Source: Sipunculus nudus (Eukaryota > Annelida > Sipuncula > Golfingiida > Sipunculidae). From it: a stretch of DNA of 64,000 nt. Below the pieces are notes generated by a model. The model ran no database searches. It had not been told where the DNA came from and was given only the letters and a program-made list of their open reading frames with translations. The stretch covers positions 44,044,558 through 44,108,557 of the forward strand of contig CM049310.1 of the NCBI GenBank assembly GCA_026874595.1. The letters are read 5' to 3'. Positions 20,920-34,542 of the stretch are shown one piece after another (the first letter of the stretch is position 1; every line of letters begins with the position of its first letter). Made by a program: the position numbers and the translations under genes.

Positions 20920-21215
20920 TGATTTCCGTGAATAAAACAAACACAATAATCCGGAGAAAATCCTAAGCTGCACGTTGGCGCTCTGCTATGTGAGGTTTAT
21001 GGAGCCAGGCGGGGATCCGGGGGGTGGGGACCAACGCCCTTTTTTATAGACAAATCTTATGCATGACAGGGGGTTTTGGGGGCCGAGACCTCCTCCCCAC
21101 CCCCCCCCCCCCCCTGCTCTTAACAAACGACCTTTTTTAGCCAATTTTTATACTTGACACCCGTTTACCCCTGCCTGCAAAAAAATCCCGGATCCGCGCC
21201 TGTGGAGCTTTATAT
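20920..21215 (+). repeat. Dispersed repeat, second arm of an inverted pair
   Basis: Reverse-complement partner of 18061-18300, with a poly-C run at about 21099-21114 where the partner has poly-G. It ends in a GGATCCGCGCCTG terminus like the GGATCC MITE family. Confidence 0.6.
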
Positions 21216-22184
21216 TAAGATAAATACTAGATAAAACTGAAGTAAAAAAGCTAAGTGACTCATTGACCTGAGCTTGTCTTTAGCTTTGACAAACAGTATC
21301 TACGTATCTGTCTCTACCTCTATAACTGGTAAATAACAGAACTCAAAATGCAGATATATTAAAATTTTCCTGCAGGACAGGTATTAGTGTTTCATCTGCC
21401 GAACTGTGCCGTTGGTTGTCCAGGCGCAATTTCTCTATTCTTCAAACTGATGTTGAGTTTAAGAGCAAAACAAATGAATATAAATAAATTAAAACAATTT
21501 GACCACGAAGTAAAGATAATATTTACAAGAATGCGTGATCAGGTATTTGTCATGGTAATGTTTAGCGGATGTACTATGCGAATGGACTTAATGGGATTAT
21601 TAGTATTGAAGTATAACAGTAAATACATGGAAATTTAGAATAAAACACCATTTATTCCCATAAAAATACCTGCCGCCACGCATGGGTGTAAAAGAGTGCT
21701 CAAGCAGACACCAGAATTAATGAAAGTTCACGGCGCGGGTAATAGGTTCTAGCGCCATGTCGGCCCACACTTAAAACCCCGGTAATGCCCAGTGGTGTCT
21801 GGGTTTTCTGAGGGCAAAGTCTGGATTACCTCACGTAAACTTCTCCCTTACTCTTCACGGGTTCATTTACAATACACGGGGTTGTCTGGCAGCATTAGAT
21901 CAAAGTTGGGTCAATCTTGAAAAGGCCCTGGTGCTTGACGGGAAGGCGTCGCCACGATACGCAAGCTTCCAGCACATAGATCAGTACTACACTTTGATAT
22001 AACTAACCGTAAACAAGTCCACGCGTCCATTAAGGTTACACGGTAATACAGCACCATTCACTTCAAAACAACTCCAACTGTTACATGCTTGGTATGAGAT
22101 GGACTGCGGTCGAATTATATACCGAGACAGAGTCATTGCACCTTGAAATCCTTTGCGAACTTGGAAAAACATTCCAAAGGCTTT

Positions 22185-22187
<3 letters not shown>
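21216..22187. other. Intergenic stretch, nothing recognised
   Basis: Short ORFs only, none with family features. Confidence 0.4.
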
Positions 22188-22255
<68 letters not shown>

Positions 22256-22305
22256 ATTATGTATATATGTATATATATTTATATATATATATATAGATTA
22301 TAATC

Positions 22306-22364
<59 letters not shown>
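22188..22364. repeat. (AT)n microsatellite, interrupted
   Basis: Two long AT runs flank a short mixed TATG/TATTTA segment. Confidence 0.95.
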
Positions 22365-22365
<1 letters not shown>

Positions 22366-25152
22366 TAACATTTTTGTCGTGTACATGTTTAAGGGTGACC
22401 ATTGGTTCTTCTAATTTTATTCCTGCAGCGACGTTCATTTATATGTGAAAAGATGAATATCATTATATTCACTCATCATAAAAAATTTGGTTAATCGGCA
22501 GCAAGTGTTTAGCTAAATTCATACTTTCCTTACCGTTTTAAAATTGCATTATTCTCGCTATTGTTTCTAAATTAATAATTTCTCTCACTACACACCTTAC
22601 TGGCTTAAATTTGACTGCTTTACCACATTAAAACGTACGTAAAGGAGCTTTATTAATATAATGATGCAGTGCGACCGATTTTTAAGAATGTTATAATAAG
22701 CTCCTTTTCCGAGGGTCGGGCTCACAAGAAGAGTTTAAGCCCCTGGCTCACAGAGCTTGGGAGTTCCTCTGTGTAAGAGACAAAAGCTGTTCCACTTTCT
22801 GCTCACCAGTTCAGTTAGGAATCTGTTTTATCTTACGTTGATTAGATCGGCGCGCGGATGGGGGGTCGAGGCTTTGAAGAATAGGCCATGGTTACCTGAA
22901 CATAAAAACTGTTTCTGACGGGTTGATATACAGGTGACTTGGATCCACCTATTGTGTTCGGAAAAATCGGCACAACTGGCGCCAAGAAAAAAATGAAAGT
23001 GGCATAGGTCGTGATCGAGTGGTATTATCACTAGTGACCCATGGGTCTCGACGCTCAGCTGAATTTGTCTATAAGGATATTTTTAAAGAGATTTTTTTCA
23101 GAATGACAGTCCTGTGACCTTAACTAATGACCTTGTGACCAAAAAAATTATAGAACTTATTATCCTTGAACTTGCAGCATTTAGATTATTGTAACAATCT
23201 TTTAAAAAGTTACCTTGACCTCATTTATGGTCAGTCAACCGCTAATTACTTTTAATACCATTTTAACCAACAGCACCCTTTCGTTGAGAAATTCACAGAC
23301 GAATTTATAGTTAACATCTAAATTTAGATTAATTCATAAACTGTTTTTTCTCCTTTAGGTGAACGAATCCTCATTATTTTCATTATTGGAATACTACGAC
23401 GTAGCGTTAGACAAATGTACAAACAGCATAACAGGTCTAGGTGAAAATCTAACATCCATCAAACTTAATTCGCTATGTTGATTAAACGTAACTTTGAATT
23501 AAATAAGCAAGGTTTACATTTGCATATGAGTCAATATATGTCCTGGCAAACTTTGGCGCAGAATGATGATTTGGTTGAGGTGAGATGTGACAGATGCGAA
23601 CTTGGCCGAAGGCATAAGTCTTTGTTTCACTGTGAAGGACGGTGACCGGTGGATAAGATGAGTGTCTGTTTCCAGCTGTACATGTTCCGTGTTTACACCG
23701 GGCCCCTGATCCGCTCGAGGCTTATTAGTTCTGCACTTAACTAACGCCCCAGGCCACCAATAATATCATATAGTATCATCTTCTGGAACGTTGCCCCGGA
23801 CATCCCGCGGCGAAGCCATATAGCACCTAACTAACAAGAAACATCGTTTACAGATAGGTACAGTAACGTGGACAGGTATCGCTTCCGGGTTGGCACGAGT
23901 TTCGGATGTCGGGTGCAGGGTGCACGGTATTTGGACTGAGTAAAAATGCGCACAAACAACTTCAAGACACAGAAAGACGAAAAAACACTGACATCAAAAC
24001 CTGCCTGCAACCTATGGCATAAACAGGTGACCCATTGATCGTGACGCTCAGCTGATCCACAAGCATGACCTATCATATAATGGGCCAAGTAGTTTCAATC
24101 AATTCCAACTCCGTGAATCGGCATATATTCACCGCCTGTAGTCATATGTTTGAGAATTTGTTTCCCAGTCTTTTTAAAACTTTGTAAAATAAGAGAAGGA
24201 TAGGTATGTGTTTGTTTAAAGTACATTTCCTGAAGGTCTGTTTGGCAAAATATGAGCCAATACATGTTAATACACTATGACATATAGTTAAACGATGTCG
24301 ATTTGTGCCCTATTGAAGTACAGACTTCCAGACGCGGGACAAAAGGTGGCCACTATTAGCTCAGATGACATCAAGTCAGCTGAGCTAATTAGAAACTGTT
24401 CTAAAGATTTCATTATCCTTGCTTTTGGTATTTATTCATTGAACGGTATTGTTTAGGCAACAGGAAATACATGGTACACCAGTGTCGTAAAATGCAGGAA
24501 ATACAAGTAACCAAAGGCCCTATAAATGACCATGAAATAATAATAACCTTTTATCAGTAGAACAAACAAAGTGCCGGGCGGAGGCAAAAATCTTATCAGC
24601 CGGGGTAAAGCCTTCAATAGTATCTTATTTCAAGATCGTCAACATTTGACGCCCCTGACGTATTCCTATATTTCATATTTGTCGGCATGTATTCACAAGA
24701 AAATATTTATGGTTAAAGAAACGACATATGTATGTTTTCAGGATGTGTGAAACAAACTGCAAGTCAAGACACAAACGACCACATTAGGGTGAACCGAACA
24801 GTTTTTTGTGCATGTGATTACGGTAATTGGCACAGGGTGGTGTTTATGATCTCTCCCGTACGCATGTTTGCCCGCCTTTCAGTAAATGATCTTGCCAAGT
24901 GAACTACATGCACATTTTTGCTGACTAATCCTGCATCATTTTAAGCTCAGCTGACTGAAAGTCAACTGAGGTATAGGTATGGCGCTTTGTCCGTCGTCCA
25001 GGCGTCCGGCCGTCCGATAGCAAGGCACAAATCGTGACCGCTGATGATAGAAGCTTCTAAGTTAAAATCCATAGAGGTCAATTAAAAAATCTCCTAGGAA
25101 ACCTGAAATGAGGTCACTGCGACCTATATCCTCCAAGCTATTGGGCTAAGTA
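22365..25152. other. Intergenic stretch with repeat fragments
   Basis: No gene is seen. A short fragment of the GGTCA-rich family lies at 23027-23220. A related GACGCTCAGCTG terminus is near 24040, with another partial copy near 24950-25015. Confidence 0.45.
23027..23220 (+). repeat. Terminal fragment of the GACCTTGACC-type repeat
   Basis: Begins GACCCATGGGTCTCGACGC and continues GAATTTGTCTATAAGGAT, then CCTGTGACCTTAAC. It defines one end of the element seen inverted at 26380-26436. Confidence 0.6.
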
Positions 25153-25172
25153 CCCCCCCCCCCCCCCCCCCC
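25153..25172 (+). repeat. Homopolymer C, 20 bp
   Basis: Uninterrupted C run. Confidence 0.95.
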
Positions 25173-25412
25173 GAAATAATTTAAAATTTGATACAAAACC
25201 TCCAGTATCTTGATAATTAAATCCATGAATTGTCGTAAATTTGGCCTTGAATGTTGACCATGTCTAGTTTTGTCAGTTTCCGAAATTCTAATTTTTACGA
25301 TTTTTTTAGAATATAAAATATCAGCAATCATGACAGTTTCTCAGCAGTGGTTTCATCTCGTGTCCCAAAACCTGGTGTGTTTATTTATCACAAGTGGATG
25401 CTCTATACTTAA

Positions 25413-26436
25413 TCACCCTATCCGTCCGTCTGTTCATCCGTCCGTCCGTCCGTCCATCCACAAATACGTTTAGATGATAATTCCAGTTTGGATTGACATA
25501 TGGATTTCAAACCTAACTTTTGCATGGCCCACCACGAACGCAAGAGTCCTAATGACTTTAGGGTCATCAGGTTAAAGGTCAAGGTCACAGGATCCACTTA
25601 TTTAAAAACATTGTGAATGCATTTTAAGCGAAAACAAAGAGCAAGTCAAGACACAGCTGCTAATAGGGAAGCGCTAAACTGAATTCGGGTTCACAAGGTC
25701 AAAGATCAAGGTCACATCTGTCCTCAAATTAGTTTTCAGATGATAACTCTAGTTTGTTTTGACATACTGCTTTCAAACTTGACTAATATATTGTCCACCA
25801 CTAAAGAAAGAACCCTATCGACTTTGTGGTCACGAGGTCAAAGGTCAAGGTCACAAAACCCAGTTTTTAAAGAAGGTTGTGGATGCATTTTAAGCCATCA
25901 CAAATCTTTCATCTTCAAGATATTGCTTATTTGCCAATAGGGGAAGAATCTCTTTGATTTTCGGGTCGCAAGATAAAAGGTGAAAGTCACAGAGCCCATC
26001 CGCAAATTTGTTTATGGATGATAACTCTGGTTTGGATAGACAGGATGGCTTCAAACTTGATTTGTTAGTGACCAACCAATTAAGTAAGAATCGTTATGAT
26101 AATGGGGTTCCGAGGTCAAAGGTGAAGGTCACAGGACCACATCTTTAAAAAGCTTGTGGATGCATTGTAAATCAAACTTTTACATATGGCTTATCTGCCA
26201 AAAGTGGAAAACATCTGTAGATTTGAGATTATTTGGTCAAAGGGCAAGATCACTGAACCCACTTTTTTTTAAAGATTGTTATGAAAATCAAAATGCTGCA
26301 AATTTAAGGATAGTTAGTTCTCAGAATTTTTGGTCACAAGGTCAAGGTCACAGGACCCACATTTTGAAAAAAGCTCATAAAACAATCCTTATAGACAAAT
26401 TCAGCTGGGCATCGAGACCCATGGATCCCTAGTTGT
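25413..26436 (-). repeat. GACCTTGACC-type repeat element, full copy in reverse
   Basis: Starts with (TCCG)n at about 25420-25455 and ends with the AATCCTTATAGACAAATT...GAGACCCATGG terminus, the exact reverse order of 13640-14830. Units of about 150-260 bp each carry GGTCAAGGTCACA. A perfect AGGTCAAAGGTCAAGGTCAC lies at 25835-25854. Confidence 0.7.
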
Positions 26437-26798
26437 GGTAGTACATATATAAACAGGCATCAATCTTTTGATATACGGTACATACAACCGGACTTCAGTG
26501 CAAGAAAAAAGTTTACAAATAATAATTGGGGAAAAAAGGTGAAACAAAGAGTATACGTATATATAACTCTGGATTAAAAATTTTCAAAGGGAGATTCAAA
26601 CCTTCATTATCCTACTACTAATAGATCATTTGACAGAGGATTCTGATTAATAGAGCCTAAGATGAATAAAAAAGGACGTTTACTTACGCTTATTCATAAA
26701 ACAACATGTATCACCTGAAGTCTGTGTTATATACTTGCAATAAAATTCAGGCTGGGTGACTTAAATGCTAAAAAATACTGTTTTGTTCTGACTGTGTA
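26437..26798. other. Intergenic stretch, nothing recognised
   Basis: No ORF or repeat of note. Confidence 0.4.
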
Positions 26799-27863
26799 CA
26801 GTAGAACGCCTGCTACCGGCCACGCCTCAATAACGGTCAATACGTCTATAACGGTCAGATTTTCGACCGTTATATTCAAAATCATTTTGTTGTCAATTAC
26901 GGTCACTCCTCTATTCCGTATTACGGCCAGGTCTCTCGGTCTCGCAGGCCGGGAAACGCCTCAATTACGGTCAGGGACAGGTAACCACTCGACCTCGACT
27001 GAGTTGTTTGACACGTAGCTAGCCTCATTAGTATGCACAAAAGTAAGGCATGTGTTCCCACCTGCGTGTATGTTTCAGAATCAGTCTCGCGAGCCGGATC
27101 TTAATCAGGGTGTTTGTCATTTAATTCACAAATGACAACCAGCGGGTCCCGATGATTATGTCATCAGAAAAATTTTAGGCAAACTGTTTTCCTTTTAAAC
27201 TTTCTTTAATGTCCTTGTGAACATGTACATCAAACGAAAACAGGCCTGCAAACATCGCCGAGTTTAATCATACATGAATTATTATGAATGCAAAATAAAC
27301 AATGTTACATGTATAAAAATGTTACGCATGCTCTGTCCCATTCACATTGACCATTATGGCTACCAAGAATTTGGACTTTGCCTATCAAGAGGAAATTTTG
27401 GACTCGAAAGTGTGTAACAAACAGTCTTCCATAACTGCTTTCTTTAACCAAATGTAAAGAGTGTATTTTGTGAATGTTCACATATTTCTGCTGATACTAC
27501 CGTGCTATAAGTAGGCCATATATGGATACAAAGAGCTTCTCAACATTTGAACAAATATTATTGATATACAATATGTTTTAAATTTAATAACAAACACTTT
27601 ATTTGTATATATTGTTGGTAATTGTTATAAAAAGGGTTGACGTGATTGTAAATGTTTAATTTTTTTTTCATTGACTACAATAATTATATACTTATACTCT
27701 GTATAAACGTTTATTTTGTTGATTGTAATGAAGATTTGAACTTGGTTTCGTGATACATTATAACCCTCCCCCTATCCTGATAAAGTCCTGTATTACGACC
27801 ACTCCTGTATTAAGGCCACTTTCATCCAGTCCCGATGGTGACCGTAATACAGGCGTTCTACTG
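26799..27863. mobile_element. pogo/Tigger-like MITE with TA target site
   Basis: Perfect terminal inverted repeats CAGTAGAACGCCTG and CAGGCGTTCTACTG are flanked by TA on both sides (26797-26798 and 27864-27865). The CAGT start and TA duplication are typical of the pogo/Tigger branch of Tc1/mariner. Near each end, imperfect repeats of AATTACGGTCA / TATTACGACCAC extend the palindromic character. It is 1065 bp with no transposase frame, hence non-autonomous. Confidence 0.8.
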
Positions 27864-27968
27864 TATATTGTTTTCACATACATGAATACTCTCCTATGAG
27901 TATCTGAACAGGCAAACTATATTATACCTATATAGTAAAAGGATCTTCTGTACTGCAGTATAAACATG

Positions 27969-28053
<85 letters not shown>

Positions 28054-30786
28054 TCATTATGTATAAGCACCACGAGGAAAGGTATATTTCTTTAAAGCAA
28101 CCTACACTGGTGGTCCAAGATGTGCACAGGGCTTAATTTATTTTTTATGACTTTATTTTTGCCCCTACTGAGGATAACGGGCAACTTCTATCTAAGCCCA
28201 TGTGGAAGGGTTTGAGAGGTTAATTCATTTATACCACCCAGGATGTCAGACGATATAAACACATCCGGTCCCAGGTGCGCGCCAATTTGGCGTTGTGAAC
28301 TTACGCGGATTTCTGATTGAAGTAAGTCATTTAATACTTTAAAAATAATCAAAATTTAATATTTATTTCCTGGCGTCAGCGAAACAATCTCAAATGATAA
28401 TTGGTGTGCAACGAGTTACACGATTATGACCCCCAAACTACGCTGATAATCGAATAAGGTAGAAGGTTTTAAATAAATTATCATTATATTATGATATACC
28501 GTGATCAATATTTAAATATCAAATATACAATGATCATCTGACAGGGCTTGAATATGACACATAATCCCTCATAGTTTGGGTGCCTTATCCCTCTTATCAT
28601 ACATATACAGGAGCTTCAAAGTAGTTCTATCACCGTACTGGTGTCCGTTTCCTAGATCAAGCGAACGATGCCCGATGGCAGCACGGTATCGTTGTTATCA
28701 ACCGACCTGCCCGCGGGCGTGCAAGTATCCGAGACCAAATCAGCCAGTTCTTCTATTTGATGGATCCTTCGTGTCAACACGAAACTCTCTGTTATGTTAT
28801 GTGTGTTACACAGAGAATGAGATAAGCATTAAACGGAATTCAGAGAGCCAATACATCCGCTAACATCGGATATTAGGCCTAAGTATCTATGTAATGTATA
28901 GATGTGTATATTTATAACCGATATCATCAGGATAATCAAATGTATATACTTAATTCTCTGAATTACAGAATGTACACAATGACGTAACCAAATCATGCCT
29001 AGCTAACTGGTCTCCAGAACAACCTGCCTCAAGGTTATGCTTAATTCTGCCACCAGACGTCAGCACTAGATGTTGAATTATAGGGAAACAGATGTACCAA
29101 ATGATATTAAATTTTCATTTGGATCCTTTTCATTTTCAAAATTCAATTAACACTTGTCTCTGATTGTTCAACAACTATTGGAGGTGCCTCGTAAGCATGT
29201 ACCCACTAAAAAGCAAAACAGAACGGATAGACGAACAGACGGACAGACTGGAGTATGAGGATTTGTTTGACGCAGTAGTAATAACATGTTGACCTCTGTC
29301 AGCACTTGATCGCACGATATGGTATGTTTGAATGGAGTCTAGCTTTTACTTGTACAGGCAGTTGAACCATATTGCTGGTATTATAAAATATACGTTTAAA
29401 TTGTGCTCGACAGTTGGTGTGCAGTTAGATCGATGGGCGTATCAAATAGTTTATTAAAAGAAGAGAAATGATACATGTTAAAAAAAGTTAAGGTGAATAA
29501 AATGTAAAATTTGAATTTGAGACACGCTTTTTAATAATTTTTTTACCATAATTTACATGAAGAAAAACTTAATTTATAAATTGAAAGAATATTATTTTAA
29601 AGCTTTAGTTCTATTTATCCTCAGATGAATAATTCTTTTCTTTGAGGTTATTTAGAACAAAAACTAAACTGTTATTTAGAAATACACGTTTTAAATTTTT
29701 TTCAGTTTAAAGTCTTTCAGTTTGTAAAAATTATCCTGGATACCCTAATTATCCTAAATAACCCTTCATCCTTATACCTTGATTCAGAAAAAAAAATACT
29801 CTGAATATTACACGCTATTTCTTGAAAAATCATCACTTCAAATTTAAAATTTATAATAAATCACCATCTTTCTACTGGTGTGTCTAATATATGTCTTCTA
29901 TATTAAAATATGACAAGCAGAATAACCACACATGCTTAGATGGTGACACGGAGGGTGATTATTACAGGTCACCTGGACGTCCCGTCATTTTGAGGTCAGA
30001 TGTGTCAAAATATGCCTGATATACCCATCCATGTAGACCTATGATCAACATCACTTTGACACTTAGCTATGCTACGTGATATACATGTACATATGACACC
30101 AGTGTGCCCACCCCTGATCCGAAGAAACTGACCCGCACCCTCACCCACACAGGGTCACTCCAGCCTGAACCATCATTCCCAAAGGGCGTGTGTTATCCGA
30201 GTGCGTTATCCGAGAAAGCTGATGGAAAACCACATTTATGCAGTTAAGGTCTACTCCCGGCTGCCTGCAATAACGTTATACTTAAACACCTAATAAATAC
30301 ACTTCAAGTTACCCATTACTTCATAAAGAGAGGGTGCCGTGTGTAAATGGTCTGTTGAGGGAGTACATGGGGTCACTTCCCCTGGTTGTCGGCTACAACT
30401 AACAGCTGCCACAATTGCTGTATAATTTTAGCATAATACTAGGGACGAGAAAACAGGACCATGGGAGTCAAGGGTTAGTCAAAGACATGTTGTGAAATCT
30501 AATTTGCTGGCTCGAGAAGTAAGGGGCGTGACATTTTGACTTCAAGACACTCTTACTTAAAATTAACTCTCTTCTTTCTTCTTTCGCCCTTAATGAAAAA
30601 AGGAAATATTTGGCGGACCTTGTTAGATTTCAGGTATAGAAATTTGTCAAGGCGTTTATAAATGTTACAGAGAACATCTCGACATGCTTAACGAGCAACA
30701 AAGTGGCGAAGTCAGTCTAATTACCATGTTATATATAGGTCTATAAGTAGTACATTGTATGTAAAATCACGATTATATGGCAAATG

Positions 30787-30787
<1 letters not shown>
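27864..30787. other. Intergenic stretch
   Basis: Contains an (AT)n array at 27969-28051. A 95-codon plus-strand frame at 28576-28863 is Cys/Pro/Arg-rich but matches no family I know and has no splice context. Nothing else is supported. Confidence 0.45.
27969..28051. repeat. (AT)n microsatellite
   Basis: AT run with one phase shift. Confidence 0.95.
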
Positions 30788-30859
<72 letters not shown>

Positions 30860-30871
30860 TATATATATATA
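30788..30871. repeat. (AT)n microsatellite
   Basis: AT run with two AAACAT/AAAT interruptions. Confidence 0.95.
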
Positions 30872-31362
30872 GGTCTACTCATTCCCTATAAAATGTAGCA
30901 GAAAACATGGACCCCTTGTTTCTTTATAATGACATGCCTGACACCGGCAGGTGTTATTAGGAAACACGGCCTGTGCTATATACTGTACACACTAGCAGTG
31001 GTTTTATTAAAATACCAGCTATTGACAAAAAACAGCATAACGCATCATGTCACGCTCCACGTTGCTAAGCGACCTGCTGAAACAATGCGCTATAGAAGAA
31101 TGCATTCACGCACTGACGACCCAGAGAATCATCCCGTATGGCTCATCTTGCAGACAACTATATTTTATCTTCTCCGGATAAAGACACTTTATACATAATA
31201 TGAGTGATATGAATATAATACGAACTAACAAACTTTGAAGGTTGGCTGAGCGGAAAATTAATGATTTTAATTTATTGCCATAGCTATGGCATCGACCAAA
31301 ATTTTCAGATCAGGTGTTGTTAGCGGCTAATCCTAAAATACATATATATCTAATCACACTTC

Positions 31363-31870
31363 GGAAAGAACATTCTATAAGACTCGTCTCCTAGGACTAT
31401 AGCAGACGACACGCGGTAAACTTTTGTTGAATCAGAATATATCACGTGCTCTGTGGCAGCAACCAGACACATCACTGCACATGTCGAAAACATAACCTCT
31501 GAGCCATATTATCTTATCATTGTTTCGATAAGGACACTTGTTGGACCTACCTCTAAGCTAACAGAGCGGGAACTCGTATGAATTAATGACTTGTAGCAAT
31601 ATTCAGAATCTTCTCATCAGATATCCTGAAATGGTAACTCCTGGTTTACAAATATCAAGTCATGGTTTCGATAAAAACACTTAATACGTCTCTATACTTT
31701 CACTTGGCAGACGACGCATTTAAAGAGTGGGACACCACGTGATGAACTGCTCTCTGGCAGAAACCAGAATGATGTCGTTAAAGGTTAACTTCCGGCATTA
31801 TCGTAAACACACTTCAAAAGACTTACCTAGAAGCAAGCAAACGACACAGTAAAAGAGCGGGAATCTGGAC
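31363..31870 (+). repeat. Diverged tandem repeat, about 135-160 bp per unit
   Basis: Units starting near 31363, 31525, 31668 and 31802 share, in order, TCGATAA(A/G)ACACTT, a GCAGACGAC block, AAAGAGCGGGA(A/C) and CTCTGGCAGAAACCAGA, in various states of loss. No ORF crosses the units. The function is unknown. Confidence 0.5.
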
Positions 31871-32368
31871 GGACGGAAACGCGCCATGATCAGGGATAGC
31901 TCTGAGAGACTGGGTGAAGGTGAACGGCAAATATACAAACTAGCCGAGGCGGAGCTGGCCAGCTTTGTGGGGTGCTGGGGTACGAAGCTGTGTCTGAACT
32001 AGTCACACCTGGCAAGCACATCGGGAGGCTGTATGGTCTCACTGTACAGGCTGGAACAGTGCTGGCACTGTAGACGTGAAACACAGAAAAAAGAAATACT
32101 CATTAAATGATGTAATAGAATGGCTTATGGCCCCCATGTTTTTTTTTTCATATTAATACACAAATATGTTTTGTGATTTCCCTGAAGAGAGCGGAGATGG
32201 GAAGCATGACAGCTTTTTACACAAATCGCTACACACATTTAATTGCGCGTAAACTTACACATTCACAGAAATACACACAAAGCTTTCCTATGATTTTACT
32301 GAATAAATCTAATATTAAATTGTTCTATGTACCAGAGCATACATGCTTTTCACTTAAGGCATACATAT

Positions 32369-32441
<73 letters not shown>

Positions 32442-33104
32442 CAGAGCGAGCTCCGCAAACGAGAAAATTGGAACTATTTATATGCTTTTGGAAGTGAGAA
32501 GAGTCCTAATACAAAATGGTAGAATTGTTCTTGAGAAAATAAACCATTAGGTTTCACAAAGCGTGCATAACTGAACAAATATTTTCACGTTTTTATCAGC
32601 TGGGGACCCTGATGTTATTTTAACCGGTTAAGGGCCTCAGCCACATGTCTGCTGTGTAAAGCCGGTCTCTGGTCGTCTCATTTGGTGTTTATGTTTTGTC
32701 ACTGTGGTTTGGGTGAGCCCCGCAGACCACACGGCTTGGACGGGGGCACTGGACGAGAAACTGATCTGTTGTTTTTGGGCGTCTCACTGACATCTTCGAA
32801 AGGGAGCTGTGCACAACAGACATTGGCTTGCTGTGATAGAGTCCATGGTGCACTGTCAAGCTGTCACAGTACTGCAGCACTAAGTATTGTACAAGCAGCG
32901 TTAGCTAATTAACAGCCAAGACAATTACTAAATAAGGCCTTCTATTCATCCGGAGCCATAGACTAGTCAGGAGAGGGTATTTATGAATATTCAATATTTT
33001 GTGAATAAGAATATTCGATATTGAATAAGATTTCTCGTCTTACTTTATATCTGAACTATATTCTAAGAGCTAATGATGATAATATTATGCAGGTAATAAT
33101 CATA
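31871..33104. other. Intergenic stretch with a GA array
   Basis: No gene is seen apart from the (GA)n array listed separately. Confidence 0.45.
32371..32439 (+). repeat. (GA)n microsatellite
   Basis: About 34 uninterrupted GA dinucleotides. Confidence 0.97.
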
Positions 33105-33106
33105 AT

Positions 33107-33156
<50 letters not shown>

Positions 33157-33212
33157 TAATTGTTATTACTACTATTACTATCATTATTATTAACAATATC
33201 ATTATTGTAATG

Positions 33213-33281
<69 letters not shown>
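33105..33281 (+). repeat. Compound microsatellite (AAT)n-(AT)n-(GT)n
   Basis: AAT/ATT trinucleotides, then an AT run (about 33217-33260), then a GT run ending at 33281. Open frames across it are repeat artefacts. Confidence 0.95.
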
Positions 33282-33282
<1 letters not shown>

Positions 33283-34542
33283 AATTCTCATAATACTCTA
33301 AAAATACAACAACCTGGCGTTTCATGAACGGCCTTGTGATATGATTGATGATTATTACTTCGTCAGTTGTTATTTTAATACCAGTAATGTCCTCGGAAGT
33401 CTGGCGTTGCAAAAAAGTTCTTTGAACATCTACAATCTCCGCTTTCCCTCATGTAATCATCATCTATACGTGGAGGAGTTCTGGGCCATTTCCCCTCTTG
33501 TATAACACACTCCGTCTGTTTCTGTCTCATGTATTTTCTAATGCGTATTTCATATTTGTGCAGAAAGGACCCTGTTGTGTCATTCCTAACAATCCATTAT
33601 TAACTCTACGATGATTTATATAGGAACTTTCTTCGAGATTTCTAAATGATATTTCGTGATCTCGAAATAACATATCATTATCTCGAATATTTAGAGATCT
33701 CGAAAAGGAGTGAAAATTCTGTAACCTAAATCAGACACCGTAGAATATCAAGTCCACTTGTCTCATAACAACAACAAGCCGAGGTAAATACGGTTTTTGT
33801 TTTCCTATATACTGATCATATCTCTTTGTAAATTCCATACGTTTGATAGGGCGCACGGTATGGTTGATACATCCACCGTGTTCAGCAGCTCGTCGGTTTT
33901 GTTATGATACAGGTGTCGGTGGAGATATATATATATATATTGACAGCAGAAGAAATAACATAATTGTTTTATCCGGCCCTAGGCGAAGCGTGAGCCTGGG
34001 CGGGCTGCCCTTTAGAGCTGGTATGGCGGAGTAACGACTTGAGAGTCACCGGCAGAGCATACGATGTTAGCAGGTTGATCAGTTGTTTCTACTGCTCACA
34101 ATCTAGGCCCGTTGGAACTTGCTAGGGTTAAAAAACATCACCGTTATTACATCCAGAGCTCAGGTGTATAGCGTCTATCAGGCTGATACCTCACCGCCCG
34201 TGCTTGTCAGTATTATATGAACAGAGTACCTGCGTGGCTTTGATAAATAACGAATCATTAATGGTCTGTTTATATTACATTCCCGACAATGCGAGATACC
34301 AGTGAATTATCTTTTTAGGTCCTCCACTTAATAACCTCCTTTATCGTATAATATAATAACTCAATCCAGTAACACAGTTTAACAGCTGAATATCGTATTG
34401 TACTCCATGAAGGAAATTTTCTTATTAGAATAAAGAAAATAAAATACAGTTAAACTCGTTCATTTGCCATCCGCTCACTTGCCAAGCCCGCCTATATCAA
34501 TATAATACATGAGATTTTAATGTTCTGTCTCATCTTTAGACA
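33282..34542. other. Intergenic stretch, nothing recognised
   Basis: A short ATCTCGAA-rich patch near 33632-33705 (several ATCTCGA copies) is the only regularity seen. Confidence 0.4.

Noticed and set aside
33021-33412. Ile/Tyr-rich frames on both strands
   Set aside because: Translation of AAT and AT microsatellites.
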